A stretch of DNA of 39,660 nt. Origin: a virus. Below are positions 8,283-17,305 of this stretch, piece by piece (within the stretch, counting starts at the first letter, position 1; every line of letters begins with the position of its first letter). Made by a program: the position numbers and the translations under genes. Where the stretch lies: IMG/VR virus record IMGVR_UViG_3300027985_000717, positions 1-39,660 of that record. The stretch is one strand, 5' to 3'. Under the pieces are notes generated by a model. That model worked only from the letters and a program-made list of their open reading frames with translations. It searched no databases and was not told the origin of the DNA.

Positions 8283-8312
8283 AAGCCCATGAATATTACT
8301 ATTCATGGGCTT
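8283..8312 (+). terminator. Hairpin terminator of the small RNA unit
   Basis: AAGCCCATGAATA pairs perfectly (13 bp) with TATTCATGGGCTT around a TTAC loop. Only a short T-run follows (TT, then TTGCTAT), so termination may be partial, letting transcription continue into terminase. Confidence 0.6.
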
Positions 8313-8357
8313 TGCTATGTGTAAAAATAAACTTATGGAATAGAAGGAAGTGAAATA

Positions 8358-9422
8358 ATGCATCCACAAAAAGGTAGACTAAAAAAACAAATTGTACCAA
8401 AAGTATCAGAGCCTACGTGTGCTTCGTGTGCTAAGATGAAAAAAGCTAAAGATTTTTATATTAGTTATAACCCAATACATTCTGTAACTGGAAGAATACC
8501 GTATTGTAAAGAATGTTTAAAAAAAATGATAAGTGATGATAAAGGTAATGTTATATTAGATAAGGTTAAAACAACATTAAAATTAATAGACAAACCTTTT
8601 TTATATAATATATGGAAAGTTTCTTTAGAGAGCGAATCGGATACTTTTGGTGATTATATGAAAAATTTAGCAATGGTTCAATACCGAAATCTTGGTTGGG
8701 TTAATTCAAAAATGTTGCCAGAAACAGAGTTAGAATTAAATTATAATAATATAAACAGTGGTTATCAAAATAACAGTTTAAATAAAGATATTAATACTTC
8801 ATTAGAGAATTTTATTATATCAGATGAGATAGTTGATAAATGGGGATATGGATATTCCAAGGAGGAATATTATTTTTTTGAAAAAAAATGGAATCGTCTT
8901 ATTAATAACTATGGTGAAAAAACATCATTTCATAGTGAAGGTCTAATAATATACATTAGATTCAGAGTAAAGGAGGAAATTGCTACTGCCAAGGGAGATG
9001 TAAAAGATGCAAAAGATTGGGCTGCTATGGCAAAAGATGCAGCAACATCAGCAAAAATAAATGTTTCGCAATTGTCAAAATCAGATATAAATGGTGGAGT
9101 AGAATTAATACCACAATTATTTGAAGCAGTAGAATCTGAAATAGGTATAATACCAACTTTACCAAAACTAAAAGAACAACCCTATGACGATGCTGATTTA
9201 ATTATATGGTGTGTTGTTAATTATTTAAGAAGATTGGAGGATAAACCAAGGGTTGAATATAGAGATATATGGAATTTTTATGATGAAATGTTAGAAGAGC
9301 ATTTTAAATCTCAAGGGCATTCAGAAAAAGAAATTGAATTAGAAAAACAAAAAAGAAATAATGTCTTTAGAGATTTAGGAAAAGTTTATAAAGAACCTAT
9401 TTATGAAGAAGGTGATTTATAA
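8358..9422 (+). CDS. Candidate terminase small subunit (Zn-ribbon N-terminus)
   Basis: 354 aa, ATG after AGAAGGAAG. The N-terminus has a zinc ribbon (CASC at about 20-23, YCKEC at about 53-57); the rest is helical, with an Ala/Lys/Asp-rich helix (KDAKDWAAMAKDAATSAK) around residue 220. The stop overlaps the ATG of the large terminase (9422), so the two are coupled. Small terminases almost always sit here, but this is longer than typical (100-200 aa) and I do not recognise the fold, so the call rests mainly on position. It could instead be another packaging factor. Confidence 0.55.
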   Translation: MHPQKGRLKKQIVPKVSEPTCASCAKMKKAKDFYISYNPIHSVTGRIPYCKECLKKMISDDKGNVILDKVKTTLKLIDKPFLYNIWKVSLESESDTFGDYMKNLAMVQYRNLGWVNSKMLPETELELNYNNINSGYQNNSLNKDINTSLENFIISDEIVDKWGYGYSKEEYYFFEKKWNRLINNYGEKTSFHSEGLIIYIRFRVKEEIATAKGDVKDAKDWAAMAKDAATSAKINVSQLSKSDINGGVELIPQLFEAVESEIGIIPTLPKLKEQPYDDADLIIWCVVNYLRRLEDKPRVEYRDIWNFYDEMLEEHFKSQGHSEKEIELEKQKRNNVFRDLGKVYKEPIYEEGDL

Positions 9423-11185
9423 TGGCTGGATACGCTAATTTTGAATCAAAAAATAACAAACACACAAAGGATAGGTACGATATTTATGAACCTGCTTTTG
9501 AAAATCCTTTAAAAGCTTCGGATGCAAATTCTACAATTATAACGAGGAATATAAGTGAATTTACTGAATTATGTGCATTTTTAAAGTGGATGCCTGATAT
9601 TTTTTGGGATATGTATAAGCCTGAGTCTGGTGGTTTAATTTTTGATTTACACCAAAGAGTAATGCTAAGATTATTAGCTAGATTCCAAGAAGATTATTTT
9701 TGTGCCCCTAGAGGTATTAGTAAAACATTGATACATATTATGAGTCAATATCATACAGCATGTTGTTTTCCAAATATAACTACATCTGTAACAGCTTCAA
9801 CTAAAGAAAGTGCCGTTAAAATATGGAAAGATAAACATGATGAGATTTTAAGATTTTATCCTTCTTTTGCTGATAATATAAAATCTGCAAGTTTTACTAA
9901 AGATACAGGAAAAGTAGAATTTGTGAATGGAAGTATTGTTGATAGTCTTGCCAATTCACAAACATCTAAAGGACTTAGACGTAGACGCGGTGGGCTGGAA
10001 GAATCCGCCCTTATAGATAAAGAAACTTATGATGATGCTATAGAACCTATATTTAATATATCAAGGTCTACAATGACCGGAGAAATTGATCCAGAAGAAT
10101 TAAATGGTCAAATTAATAGATATAGTACGTCTGGTTATAAAAACTCAGATGAATATGAAAAAATACTAAAAATGTATCAAGATATGCTAGAATTAAATGG
10201 TTCTTTTGTTTTTGGTTCTGATTGGTTTATTCCTGTGCATTTTGGCAGACAAAAAAAATCAGTAATTGATAAATCCAGAAAAAATAACTTAATAAGATTT
10301 AGACAAAATTATTTATGTGATTGGATTGGTGTTTCTGATGGAGGATTAATTAATATTAGCAAATTAATGAAAGCCAGAGTTTTAAAAGGGAAAGATATTG
10401 AACTCGAATGTCCAAGAGATAAAAAAGGAAATTTTGAATTAAATGAATATGTACTATGTATGGATGTTGCAAGAAGCTCATCTGAATCAAATAATAAATC
10501 TGCTATAGGAGTTTTAAAAATCATCAGAAATCAAAATAGTATGATTAGACAAATACAATTGGTAAATTTAATATCTCCACCAAATGGATTAAATTTTGAA
10601 GAACAGGCTATTTTAGTTAAAAGACTATTTTATAAATATGGTGGAAGTTTAAACATAAATATATCAAGAGTAAAAGCTATTGTACTTGATGCCAATACAA
10701 TAGGTCAAGGTGTTCTTGAAGAGTTGTTAAAAGATAGTACCGATCCAGAAACAAATGAAGAATTGGGCTGTTTTGCATCAATTAATACGGATGACAAGCC
10801 AAAAGTGCCAAATGCACCGTTGTTAGTATACGGTTTAAAGGCACAGGGTATTAACGGTGATATTATAAGGTGTTTTATTAACTTTGTTGAATCTGGCAAA
10901 TTAAAATTAATAAAACAATTTGAAGATGTTCAAGAAGATTTACAAAAAGATATTAATAAAATTGAACTTGAACAGTTTTGTTTAAATACACAATTTTTTA
11001 TTGATGAAGTTTCAAATTTAAAATTAAAAAAAACACAAAACGCAATTACCGTAGAACAAGTTATAAAAAAAATTGACAAAGATAGATATTCTGCTATTGT
11101 TTATGGTTTGTATTATATTGCATTGTTTCTAGAAGGTACAGAAGAAGAAGAATATGATGATTCGGATGAAGTGATTTATTATTAA
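9422..11185 (+). CDS. Terminase large subunit
   Basis: 587-aa packaging motor ATPase and nuclease that cuts the concatemer and pumps DNA through the portal. The Walker A-like loop is APRGISKT (95-102), followed by SVTAST and the Walker B/catalytic acid region GLEESALID (191-199). The C-terminal RNase H-like nuclease shows LCMDVARS (Asp348), AIVLDANTIGQG (Asp423) and an acidic tail. Length is normal for the family. It is coupled to the upstream gene, and its stop (11183-11185) lies within motif copy 4, which precedes the portal. Confidence 0.93.
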   Translation: MAGYANFESKNNKHTKDRYDIYEPAFENPLKASDANSTIITRNISEFTELCAFLKWMPDIFWDMYKPESGGLIFDLHQRVMLRLLARFQEDYFCAPRGISKTLIHIMSQYHTACCFPNITTSVTASTKESAVKIWKDKHDEILRFYPSFADNIKSASFTKDTGKVEFVNGSIVDSLANSQTSKGLRRRRGGLEESALIDKETYDDAIEPIFNISRSTMTGEIDPEELNGQINRYSTSGYKNSDEYEKILKMYQDMLELNGSFVFGSDWFIPVHFGRQKKSVIDKSRKNNLIRFRQNYLCDWIGVSDGGLINISKLMKARVLKGKDIELECPRDKKGNFELNEYVLCMDVARSSSESNNKSAIGVLKIIRNQNSMIRQIQLVNLISPPNGLNFEEQAILVKRLFYKYGGSLNINISRVKAIVLDANTIGQGVLEELLKDSTDPETNEELGCFASINTDDKPKVPNAPLLVYGLKAQGINGDIIRCFINFVESGKLKLIKQFEDVQEDLQKDINKIELEQFCLNTQFFIDEVSNLKLKKTQNAITVEQVIKKIDKDRYSAIVYGLYYIALFLEGTEEEEYDDSDEVIYY

Positions 11186-11196
11186 TTTATAATTAT
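11182..11196 (+). promoter_or_regulatory. TAATTTATAAT motif, copy 4 (upstream of portal)
   Basis: TTAATTTATAATTAT overlapping the terminase stop and 21 bases before the portal start codon. No -35 hexamer is visible. Confidence 0.65.
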
Positions 11197-11217
11197 TATA
11201 GAAAGTGAGGTGATTTT

Positions 11218-12738
11218 TTGTCGGATATAACAATCAAACAAAATGCTTTTGACCCTGAAACAGAACGTCAATATAATGAAATTGCTTCTGTTTTTGCCGA
11301 AGGTTTTGTAGCAAAGATTTATTCTGATGGCATAATTAAGAACATTAGTATGGAACAATTACAAAATTATCTCGCAAATCCAGATAATTATATAAACGAA
11401 CTAGCTAATTTTGCTAATTATCAATATATAAGCAACGGTGAAGTTTTTCAATTATTTGATTTAGCTAAAGTTCTTCCAACATTAAATCACAAAATAGATG
11501 TTTATGAAAAAAGTAAGAACTACGAAAAGAATTTATCAAAGTGCAATAAAGTATTAAATACGGTTAAATTCAAACAATTAACTAGAGGTTTAATATCGCA
11601 ATTGGTATCGACTGGTACGGTAACTGGAATATGGATTGGAGATGCTAAAAAGCCTTATTTATATGTTTTTGAAAATGTAAAGTATTTTTATCCTGATTAT
11701 CGTTTATACGGCAATTGGGTGGTAAGTATGGATTTATCATATTTAAATTATCTTAATGAAGGACAAAGAAATGCATTTTTTAAAAACTTATATCCTTACA
11801 TAACAAAATCTCAATATGAAGTATATTTAAAAGATAATACTAAAAATAAAGTTGAACTACCACAAGATAGAACTATTTGTTTAAGAACACACACATTAAA
11901 ATTATCGCAGCCTTTTGGTATAAATTGGAGTACGACTGGTTTATATGATATTGAACATAAAAAAAAGTTAAAAGACTTAGAAAAGGCTATTGCAAATAAA
12001 ATTATAAGTGCGGTAGCAGTTTTAACTATTGGTAGTGAAAAAACACCAGATTCAACAGGAAATCTAAAATTAAATAAAGATTTAAAAAAAAAGATTTATA
12101 GCGGTGTAAAAGCGGCATTGGAAAAAAATCAGAATCAAGGAGTAACTGTTGTTGGTATACCTGAGTTTGCTAATCTTGAGTTTCCAGATATGAAATCCGA
12201 TGCATTACAACCAGAAAAATTTAATTCAATAAATAATGATATCACTTCTGCTTTTGGTACGTCTTCTGCTTTATTAAATGGTACAGGGGCAAATTTTGCT
12301 TCTGCAAAAATAAACTTAGAAATTTTTTATAAAAGATTGGGTGTATTACTGGAAGATATAGAAACAGAAGTTTTTGATAAATTATTTCAAATTATATTAT
12401 CAAGCTCCGTAGCAAGTGATTTTAAATTAGTTTTTGACAAAGAACCCCCCATCTCTTTAAAAGACAAAATAGACTTTTTATTTAAACTACATTCTGAGGG
12501 TTTCGCAGTAAAGCCTATACTCGATTGTCTAAGTGGGGTTAGCTACGAGGAATATATAAGTCAATCTATATACGAATTGGAAACTATGAAATTACCAGAA
12601 AAGATTAAGCCATACCAAACTGCTTTTACAAACAACGGTTCTAATGGTGAAGCTGGAAATGTTGAAAACGATGGTTCTGATAATCCAAATACTATTGTAA
12701 CAAAACAAAACGATGGTAACAAAATACCAGAAAGCTAG
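11218..12738 (+). CDS. Portal protein
   Basis: 506 aa, TTG start after AAAGTGAGGTGA. The portal forms the ring at the capsid vertex through which DNA enters and to which the tail attaches. Support: position directly after terminase; usual length; and a C-terminal half with the portal-like signature NNDITSAFGTSSALLNGTG followed by a long helix (ASAKINLEIFYKRLGVLLEDIE). The C-terminal 45 residues are Asn/Gly-rich and probably flexible. A 55-aa gene follows 11 bases later. Confidence 0.88.
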   Translation: MSDITIKQNAFDPETERQYNEIASVFAEGFVAKIYSDGIIKNISMEQLQNYLANPDNYINELANFANYQYISNGEVFQLFDLAKVLPTLNHKIDVYEKSKNYEKNLSKCNKVLNTVKFKQLTRGLISQLVSTGTVTGIWIGDAKKPYLYVFENVKYFYPDYRLYGNWVVSMDLSYLNYLNEGQRNAFFKNLYPYITKSQYEVYLKDNTKNKVELPQDRTICLRTHTLKLSQPFGINWSTTGLYDIEHKKKLKDLEKAIANKIISAVAVLTIGSEKTPDSTGNLKLNKDLKKKIYSGVKAALEKNQNQGVTVVGIPEFANLEFPDMKSDALQPEKFNSINNDITSAFGTSSALLNGTGANFASAKINLEIFYKRLGVLLEDIETEVFDKLFQIILSSSVASDFKLVFDKEPPISLKDKIDFLFKLHSEGFAVKPILDCLSGVSYEEYISQSIYELETMKLPEKIKPYQTAFTNNGSNGEAGNVENDGSDNPNTIVTKQNDGNKIPES

Positions 12739-12749
12739 GTGGTGAAGTT

Positions 12750-12917
12750 ATGATTAATTTAGAAGAAATATTAATATTAAAGCATACTTCACAAGTAGAA
12801 ATTATTTTTAATGGTATAAAGTTTTATACAGATAAACAAGAAATACTTAACAAAAGTGAAGAAGAAATAAAAATATGGTATTTAAATGAGGTTTTAGGAA
12901 TGGAGGTGGGATTTTGA
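12750..12917 (+). CDS. Small protein, 55 aa, between portal and protease
   Basis: ATG at 12750 after GGTGGTGAAG; TGA at 12915-12917. It overlaps the TTG start of the protease/scaffold gene (12914) by four bases, so translation is coupled, and the GGAGGTGGG in its own end serves that gene. The protein (MINLEEILILKHTSQ...) is acidic and compact with no known motif. Small proteins of this kind are common between portal and protease genes. Function unknown. Confidence 0.65.
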   Translation: MINLEEILILKHTSQVEIIFNGIKFYTDKQEILNKSEEEIKIWYLNEVLGMEVGF

Positions 12918-14428
12918 ACGATTTAAAAGGTTTGTGTAATTTACAATTAAACAATATCTCCTCTGTTGATAACGACCCATCTCTTTTAAAACTTACCTTT
13001 TCAATATTAGATTTTAATGTCAGTGGAAATAATCAAATAGTTAGTAAAGAATTAGCTATTGAAGCAGCTCCTAGTTTAAAATTAAAGCCACTAGTATGTC
13101 AATATAACGAAACTACTGATTATCAAAATCAAAATGACCATTTTGGTAGTCATGGCGTAATAAAAAAAAAGAACAGATATGGCAAAGATATAATTACAAC
13201 CAATAGTATTGTAATAGGAACATCAAATGAAACAGGTGGATATTTAGGAACTATAAAAGATAATAATGGCAATGAAACAGAAGTTTTAATGTGTGATTTT
13301 TATTTATGGTTAGATAAATATCAAGATATTGCAAATCTCATAAATGAAATGTGGGAAGCAGGAATACCTTTAAAAAGTTCATGTGAATTTGTGTATAAAA
13401 ATTATAAAGTTGAAAATGGAATAAGTTATATTTTATCTCCATTGATATTTTTGGCACATTGTATATTAAAATCAAACGAACATGATTTAGGTGTTATTGA
13501 ACCAGCATATGATTCAAGCCAGTTAGTTTCATTTAATCAAAGATGGAATAAAGCTATTTCACAAGCTGTAGAAGAACAACAAAATTACAATCATAATTCT
13601 TTAAATAAGGATGTTGATATAAATATTTTACAGAAGGAGGAAAATACATTGAAGGAAAATTTATTTTTTAAATCACTTTGCGAATTATCACATGGCGATA
13701 TTAGGTCTCAAATCATGACAGAACTTTCAAAAACAATGACAGCAGATGAGTTTAAGTATGTTTTTGTTTCTAATTGGACTATATATGATAATTATTTTGT
13801 ATATGAAAATTATGAAGGTGATAAATATGTAACTTATAAAGTAAATTATAGTAAAACAGACACAGAAGTATCTATTGATTTAGCTAGTAAAGTAAAAGTT
13901 GAAAGAGATTTTATTTGGGTAGAAGTTAAAACAATGCAAACTTCGGTTAATGAGCTGAATGTAAAAATTGACGAGTTAACAACTCAGTTAAATACAGCAA
14001 ATGAAACAATTACAACTATTAAAGATGAAAAACAAGCATTAGAAATAAAATATAATGAGTCAGCTAATACAATTGTAACACTTAATAGTAAGATTGATGA
14101 AATGCAACCTATTGTAGAAACTTACAACACTGAACAAATCAATAAAGCGATTAATGAAAAAAAAGAATATTATTCAACAAAATTTAAAGCTGTAAATGCA
14201 GTTGAGAAATTTGATTCAGAAGAAGTTCAAAATTTAATTGGTTTGTCTATTAATGACAACGAAGAAGGTAAAGACGCTATTTTGTCATTAAATTCTATAC
14301 TTGTTGATTTAGTTGAATTAAAAATAGATTCTACAAAAAATCAAGAAATAAAAGAATTCTCTAGTAAACAAGAAAAATTAATTCCTATCAAAACTGATTT
14401 TGATAGTAGATATGGTTTTGGTAATTAA
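12914..14428 (+). CDS. Prohead protease-scaffold fusion
   Basis: 504 aa, TTG start at 12914 after GGAGGTGGG. The N-terminal 230 residues look like a capsid maturation protease: HFGSHGVI offers a His, LKSSCEF a Ser nucleophile candidate, and LSPLIFLAHCIL resembles the following conserved strand. The C-terminal half is a scaffold-like coiled coil (about 345-415, repeated Leu/Ile/Lys/Glu heptads), ending in SRYGFGN. Gene order portal, this, decoration, capsid supports the assignment. An internal in-frame start at 13649 should yield the scaffold alone, as in other phages with nested protease/scaffold genes. The catalytic residues are assigned by eye and need a structural check. Confidence 0.65.
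   Translation: MNDLKGLCNLQLNNISSVDNDPSLLKLTFSILDFNVSGNNQIVSKELAIEAAPSLKLKPLVCQYNETTDYQNQNDHFGSHGVIKKKNRYGKDIITTNSIVIGTSNETGGYLGTIKDNNGNETEVLMCDFYLWLDKYQDIANLINEMWEAGIPLKSSCEFVYKNYKVENGISYILSPLIFLAHCILKSNEHDLGVIEPAYDSSQLVSFNQRWNKAISQAVEEQQNYNHNSLNKDVDINILQKEENTLKENLFFKSLCELSHGDIRSQIMTELSKTMTADEFKYVFVSNWTIYDNYFVYENYEGDKYVTYKVNYSKTDTEVSIDLASKVKVERDFIWVEVKTMQTSVNELNVKIDELTTQLNTANETITTIKDEKQALEIKYNESANTIVTLNSKIDEMQPIVETYNTEQINKAINEKKEYYSTKFKAVNAVEKFDSEEVQNLIGLSINDNEEGKDAILSLNSILVDLVELKIDSTKNQEIKEFSSKQEKLIPIKTDFDSRYGFGN
13649..14428 (+). CDS. Nested scaffold protein from an internal start
   Basis: A perfect AAGGAGG (13634-13640) lies eight bases before an in-frame TTG (13649) within the protease-scaffold gene, giving a 259-aa product beginning MKENLFFKSLCEL. 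It contains the coiled coil and lacks the protease part. Such a strong site inside a gene is unlikely to be an accident in AT-rich DNA. The scaffold would shape the procapsid and be removed by the full-length product. Confidence 0.6.
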   Translation: MKENLFFKSLCELSHGDIRSQIMTELSKTMTADEFKYVFVSNWTIYDNYFVYENYEGDKYVTYKVNYSKTDTEVSIDLASKVKVERDFIWVEVKTMQTSVNELNVKIDELTTQLNTANETITTIKDEKQALEIKYNESANTIVTLNSKIDEMQPIVETYNTEQINKAINEKKEYYSTKFKAVNAVEKFDSEEVQNLIGLSINDNEEGKDAILSLNSILVDLVELKIDSTKNQEIKEFSSKQEKLIPIKTDFDSRYGFGN

Positions 14429-14456
14429 AAATTTAGAAAGGTAATGGTGAAAAATT

Positions 14457-14990
14457 ATGGCAAGTAGAATAATGGATGCTTATACAACTAATGGAACACA
14501 TGCTGTTGGTAATTTAAACTCTTGGAAAGTAAGAGTTGTTCCTTATGGTGCGAAAGTAGCTACTGCGGCAATTGATAATTTTACAATAGGAGAATTAGGT
14601 TTTAATGCCGATGGTGAAAGAATTGTAAAACAATTAGCTGATAAAGCTAATAAAGGTGTTTTAGTCGCAGCATCTGAAAGAAGATATATTGACGGAGAAA
14701 CTATGGCTGATTTTTATAATGCTGTGGACGAACAGGTAAGAACAGTTATTCTAGACGAAGGTTTGAGATTTGAAAGTTCTGCTTATTCAAAAAACACAGG
14801 AGTTACAACTATGTCAAACGGAATGGTTGCACACTTCGATGTAGCTACAAAGAAATTTATAGTATCTGATTCTGGTACACCTCATGCAGACTACGCGACT
14901 TCTGTAAATCAATATGTCGTTGTTGCAACAGAAGATGAAACAGATACTATAGATGGTCAAAAAGTAGTTAGATTTGAGGTAATAAAATAA
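14457..14990 (+). CDS. Candidate head decoration or structural protein
   Basis: 177 aa, ATG after GAAAGGTAATGG. Located between scaffold and major capsid, where head decoration or stabilisation proteins are usual. The sequence is Ala/Thr/Val-rich and predicted mostly beta, with no Cys, signal or membrane segment, as expected for an outer-shell protein. I recognise no specific family. Its stop lies inside motif copy 5, which precedes the capsid gene. Confidence 0.6.
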   Translation: MASRIMDAYTTNGTHAVGNLNSWKVRVVPYGAKVATAAIDNFTIGELGFNADGERIVKQLADKANKGVLVAASERRYIDGETMADFYNAVDEQVRTVILDEGLRFESSAYSKNTGVTTMSNGMVAHFDVATKKFIVSDSGTPHADYATSVNQYVVVATEDETDTIDGQKVVRFEVIK

Positions 14991-15001
14991 TTTATAATTT
15001 G
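14987..15001 (+). promoter_or_regulatory. TAATTTATAAT motif, copy 5 (upstream of major capsid)
   Basis: ATAATTTATAATTTG: the 11-nt core is intact but the flanks differ (A before, TTG after). It overlaps the stop of the decoration gene and lies 29 bases before the capsid ATG. Confidence 0.6.
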
Positions 15002-15030
15002 TTTTTAATTAACGGAAGGAGATTGATATT

Positions 15031-16074
15031 ATGGCTGATATTAAAGCATTGAGTGGACTTTTTTCAAGAGTCTATAGTAATAAAATGATTGAAGATAAAG
15101 CTACTGGTTTATCTGATGAACAAGATATAAGAGAATATTGTACAAAAGTTTTTGGCGATGGGAGTGTAACTCCAGACCCATCTATGCTTCATCAATTTAA
15201 CAACTTAGTTGTAAAATTGGCTGATGAAATTGCAAAGCCTATGGCTACAAATCTTTTAGGTTTATTCTCTAATTTTGAAACTTCACCAGTAGGTCAGATT
15301 TATGCTTATAAAACACCAACTAAATTTAAAGCAAAAGTTAAATGGGCAGCTAATGGGACTGGCGTTGATTTAGTAAGAATTGGTGGTATGAAAAAGGTTG
15401 TCGCTACACCTAATACATTCCAAACAGGTTTTTATTATGAACCAATTGATATTGTTCAAGATACTGTTGAATCGTTTAGATTTTTAGTAAATGATATTGC
15501 GGAAGCAAAAATTAGACTATATCTTGCACAGGTTCAAAAAGTAATTACCGCAGCAATTTCAGGTGGTACAATACCAGCAAAAAATGTATTGAGCGGAAGC
15601 GATTTAACTATTGCTAATTTTAATAAAACTGCTTCAATTATATCAAGAGTTGGCATGGGTGGAAAGCCAGTTTTTATTGGTGATACATTATTGATTGACT
15701 ACTTTGCTCAACAACAAGTTTCTGATACAAATTTAAGTAAATTACTTACTGATGGAATTAAAGAAGAATTACTTTCTGCACTGAATATCACTTCTATTGG
15801 CAGAACAACCGCAGTTAATCTTGTAAATCCATTCACAGATGATACTAATAGTGCTGTTGAATTACCAGTAAATGAAGGATATTTTTTTAGTTCTGCGGTA
15901 TCAAGTAAACCATTTACTATTGTTGAATATGGTGGAATGAAACAATTTACAGAGCAAGATCCAGAAGATGAAAGAATTAAAATTATGATCAAACAAGAAG
16001 CTGCTGTTGAATTAATTCATGGTAATGCTATTGGATATGTTAAAGAAACTAATGTGTCTAAGGTTGGTCTGTAA
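15031..16074 (+). CDS. Major capsid protein (HK97 fold)
   Basis: 347 aa, ATG after GGAAGGAGA. Support: position after scaffold, length typical of HK97-type capsids without a delta domain, and sequence character: a helical N-arm, a helical spine segment (VNDIAEAKIRLYLAQVQKVI), VFIGDTLLIDYF, and a C-terminal beta segment (FTIVEYGGMKQFTEQDPEDE) followed by a glycine-containing end. It has its own motif (copy 5), and codon use appears less extreme than in neighbours, both fitting high expression. The scaffold is encoded separately upstream. Confidence 0.85.
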   Translation: MADIKALSGLFSRVYSNKMIEDKATGLSDEQDIREYCTKVFGDGSVTPDPSMLHQFNNLVVKLADEIAKPMATNLLGLFSNFETSPVGQIYAYKTPTKFKAKVKWAANGTGVDLVRIGGMKKVVATPNTFQTGFYYEPIDIVQDTVESFRFLVNDIAEAKIRLYLAQVQKVITAAISGGTIPAKNVLSGSDLTIANFNKTASIISRVGMGGKPVFIGDTLLIDYFAQQQVSDTNLSKLLTDGIKEELLSALNITSIGRTTAVNLVNPFTDDTNSAVELPVNEGYFFSSAVSSKPFTIVEYGGMKQFTEQDPEDERIKIMIKQEAAVELIHGNAIGYVKETNVSKVGL

Positions 16075-16089
16075 TTAATTTATAATGTA
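16075..16089 (+). promoter_or_regulatory. TAATTTATAAT motif, copy 6
   Basis: TTAATTTATAATGTA starts right after the capsid stop codon and 41 bases before the next ATG. A short hairpin follows immediately. Confidence 0.62.
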
Positions 16090-16090
16090 T

Positions 16091-16112
16091 GGAGGGTTGA
16101 AATATACCCTCT
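16091..16112 (+). other. Hairpin just after motif copy 6
   Basis: GGAGGGT pairs with ACCCTCT (one G-T pair) and is followed by TTATTT. It could end capsid transcription, or form a 5' stem of a motif-driven transcript. Confidence 0.55.
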
Positions 16113-16130
16113 TTATTTACGGAGGACAAT

Positions 16131-16373
16131 ATGAAGGAATATAAAACAAAGGACTTCTATTTGTCTGCCTTACTTTTAAGTAATAATTTTAAACTTGTTG
16201 GTTCGGAAAGACATGATAGTAAAACTATATATTTTATTTTTAATAATCATGATGATAATTTATTAAAGCAATTATTATCTGATTTTATTAATATAAATGC
16301 TATTGTAAATGTAAAAAAATTTGTAATTGCTCAAAATGCAATAAGAACAGAATTGAATAAATATATAAATTAG
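16131..16373 (+). CDS. Small phage protein, DUF5659-like
   Basis: 80 aa, ATG after CGGAGGA. The pattern YKTKDFYLSALLLSNNFKL...SKTIYFIFNN resembles small phage proteins annotated as DUF5659, found near head genes in Firmicute phages. No enzymatic motif. Probably a minor head or connector component; function unknown. Confidence 0.65.
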   Translation: MKEYKTKDFYLSALLLSNNFKLVGSERHDSKTIYFIFNNHDDNLLKQLLSDFININAIVNVKKFVIAQNAIRTELNKYIN

Positions 16374-16394
16374 AATTATGGAGGATTATTTTTT

Positions 16395-16883
16395 ATGGAA
16401 TCAGGAAAATTAATTAAAGTTGCTAGACACAGAAATTACCCATTTATTGTTAATTATAATTTAGATAATGGAACTAGACGTACATGGGAATGGTCTGGTA
16501 GTAAAAATGATAAAACTGATACAAAACAAATACCAGAAGAGGTAGTGCAACATTTAATAATGAATACAACTGCATTTTCAGATGGAGATTTAAAAATAAT
16601 TGAAGACTCAGAAGAAGCAAAAGATATGGTCGATAACTTAGGCGAAGATTATAAGAACAATGCACATTCAAAAGAAGAGATATCAAAATTATTAACAGGT
16701 AATTTTAATAAAATGAAATCTGAAATCTCAAAAATCACAAATAAACAAGAGCTATCTTTTATTTGTGAAGTTGCAAAAGAAATAAAATTAGATAGCAACA
16801 GTAAATTAGCTTTTTTAGCTGAAATCATGAATGTGCCACAAGATATTTTATTTGATAATGAAGGAAATGATGATGACAAATAA
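16395..16883 (+). CDS. Unknown head-region protein, 162 aa
   Basis: ATG after ATGGAGGATTA. The N-terminal third is beta-like (WEWSGSKNDK); the rest is acidic and helical, with Asp/Glu-rich tail EGNDDDK. No Cys or membrane segment. It sits between a small head protein and the likely adaptor gene, so it may be a minor structural or assembly protein. I cannot assign a family. Confidence 0.6.
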   Translation: MESGKLIKVARHRNYPFIVNYNLDNGTRRTWEWSGSKNDKTDTKQIPEEVVQHLIMNTTAFSDGDLKIIEDSEEAKDMVDNLGEDYKNNAHSKEEISKLLTGNFNKMKSEISKITNKQELSFICEVAKEIKLDSNSKLAFLAEIMNVPQDILFDNEGNDDDK

Positions 16884-16897
16884 GGTAGGTGGTTCTA

Positions 16898-17293
16898 TTG
16901 ACTTCATATGACATTATTTATGGTGAGTTTATAGAGAATTGCTCTACAGATGATATAAATTTACCAGATACAAATGAAAAAAAATATAATGCTATACATT
17001 CTGCAATTAAAAAATATAATACGAGACAAAATGATAGTTTAGAGTATAATGACTTGCTTGAAGAAGTCAATAGAGATTTAAAAGATGGAGAAATATTAAT
17101 TTTATCACATTTTTTAAGACTATCTTTTTTAGAAAATCAGTTAATACATTTATCATCTACATACTCTCCATTTCAAAAAGAAATAGGTATAAAAAATTAT
17201 CAAGAAGCGAGTAGAAATTTTAAAGAAATGATTCAAAGTGAAAAAAATACAATAGAGCAAATTATAATTTCTACAACAGATGATTATATGTAA
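16898..17293 (+). CDS. Candidate head-tail adaptor (head completion) protein
   Basis: TTG start at 16898 is preferred over GTG 16889 because AGGTGG (16887-16892) is correctly spaced only from the TTG. Gives 131 aa, acidic and almost all helical, beginning MTSYDIIYGEFIENC. Length, helical character and position after the capsid match the small helical adaptor that docks on the portal in siphophages. No signature motif seen, so this is positional. Confidence 0.5.
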   Translation: MTSYDIIYGEFIENCSTDDINLPDTNEKKYNAIHSAIKKYNTRQNDSLEYNDLLEEVNRDLKDGEILILSHFLRLSFLENQLIHLSSTYSPFQKEIGIKNYQEASRNFKEMIQSEKNTIEQIIISTTDDYM

Positions 17294-17305
17294 GGTGGTG
17301 GTGTA

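Noticed and set aside
15708-15992. 94-aa - strand frame inside the capsid gene
   Set aside because: Antisense shadow of the capsid gene with no start signals.
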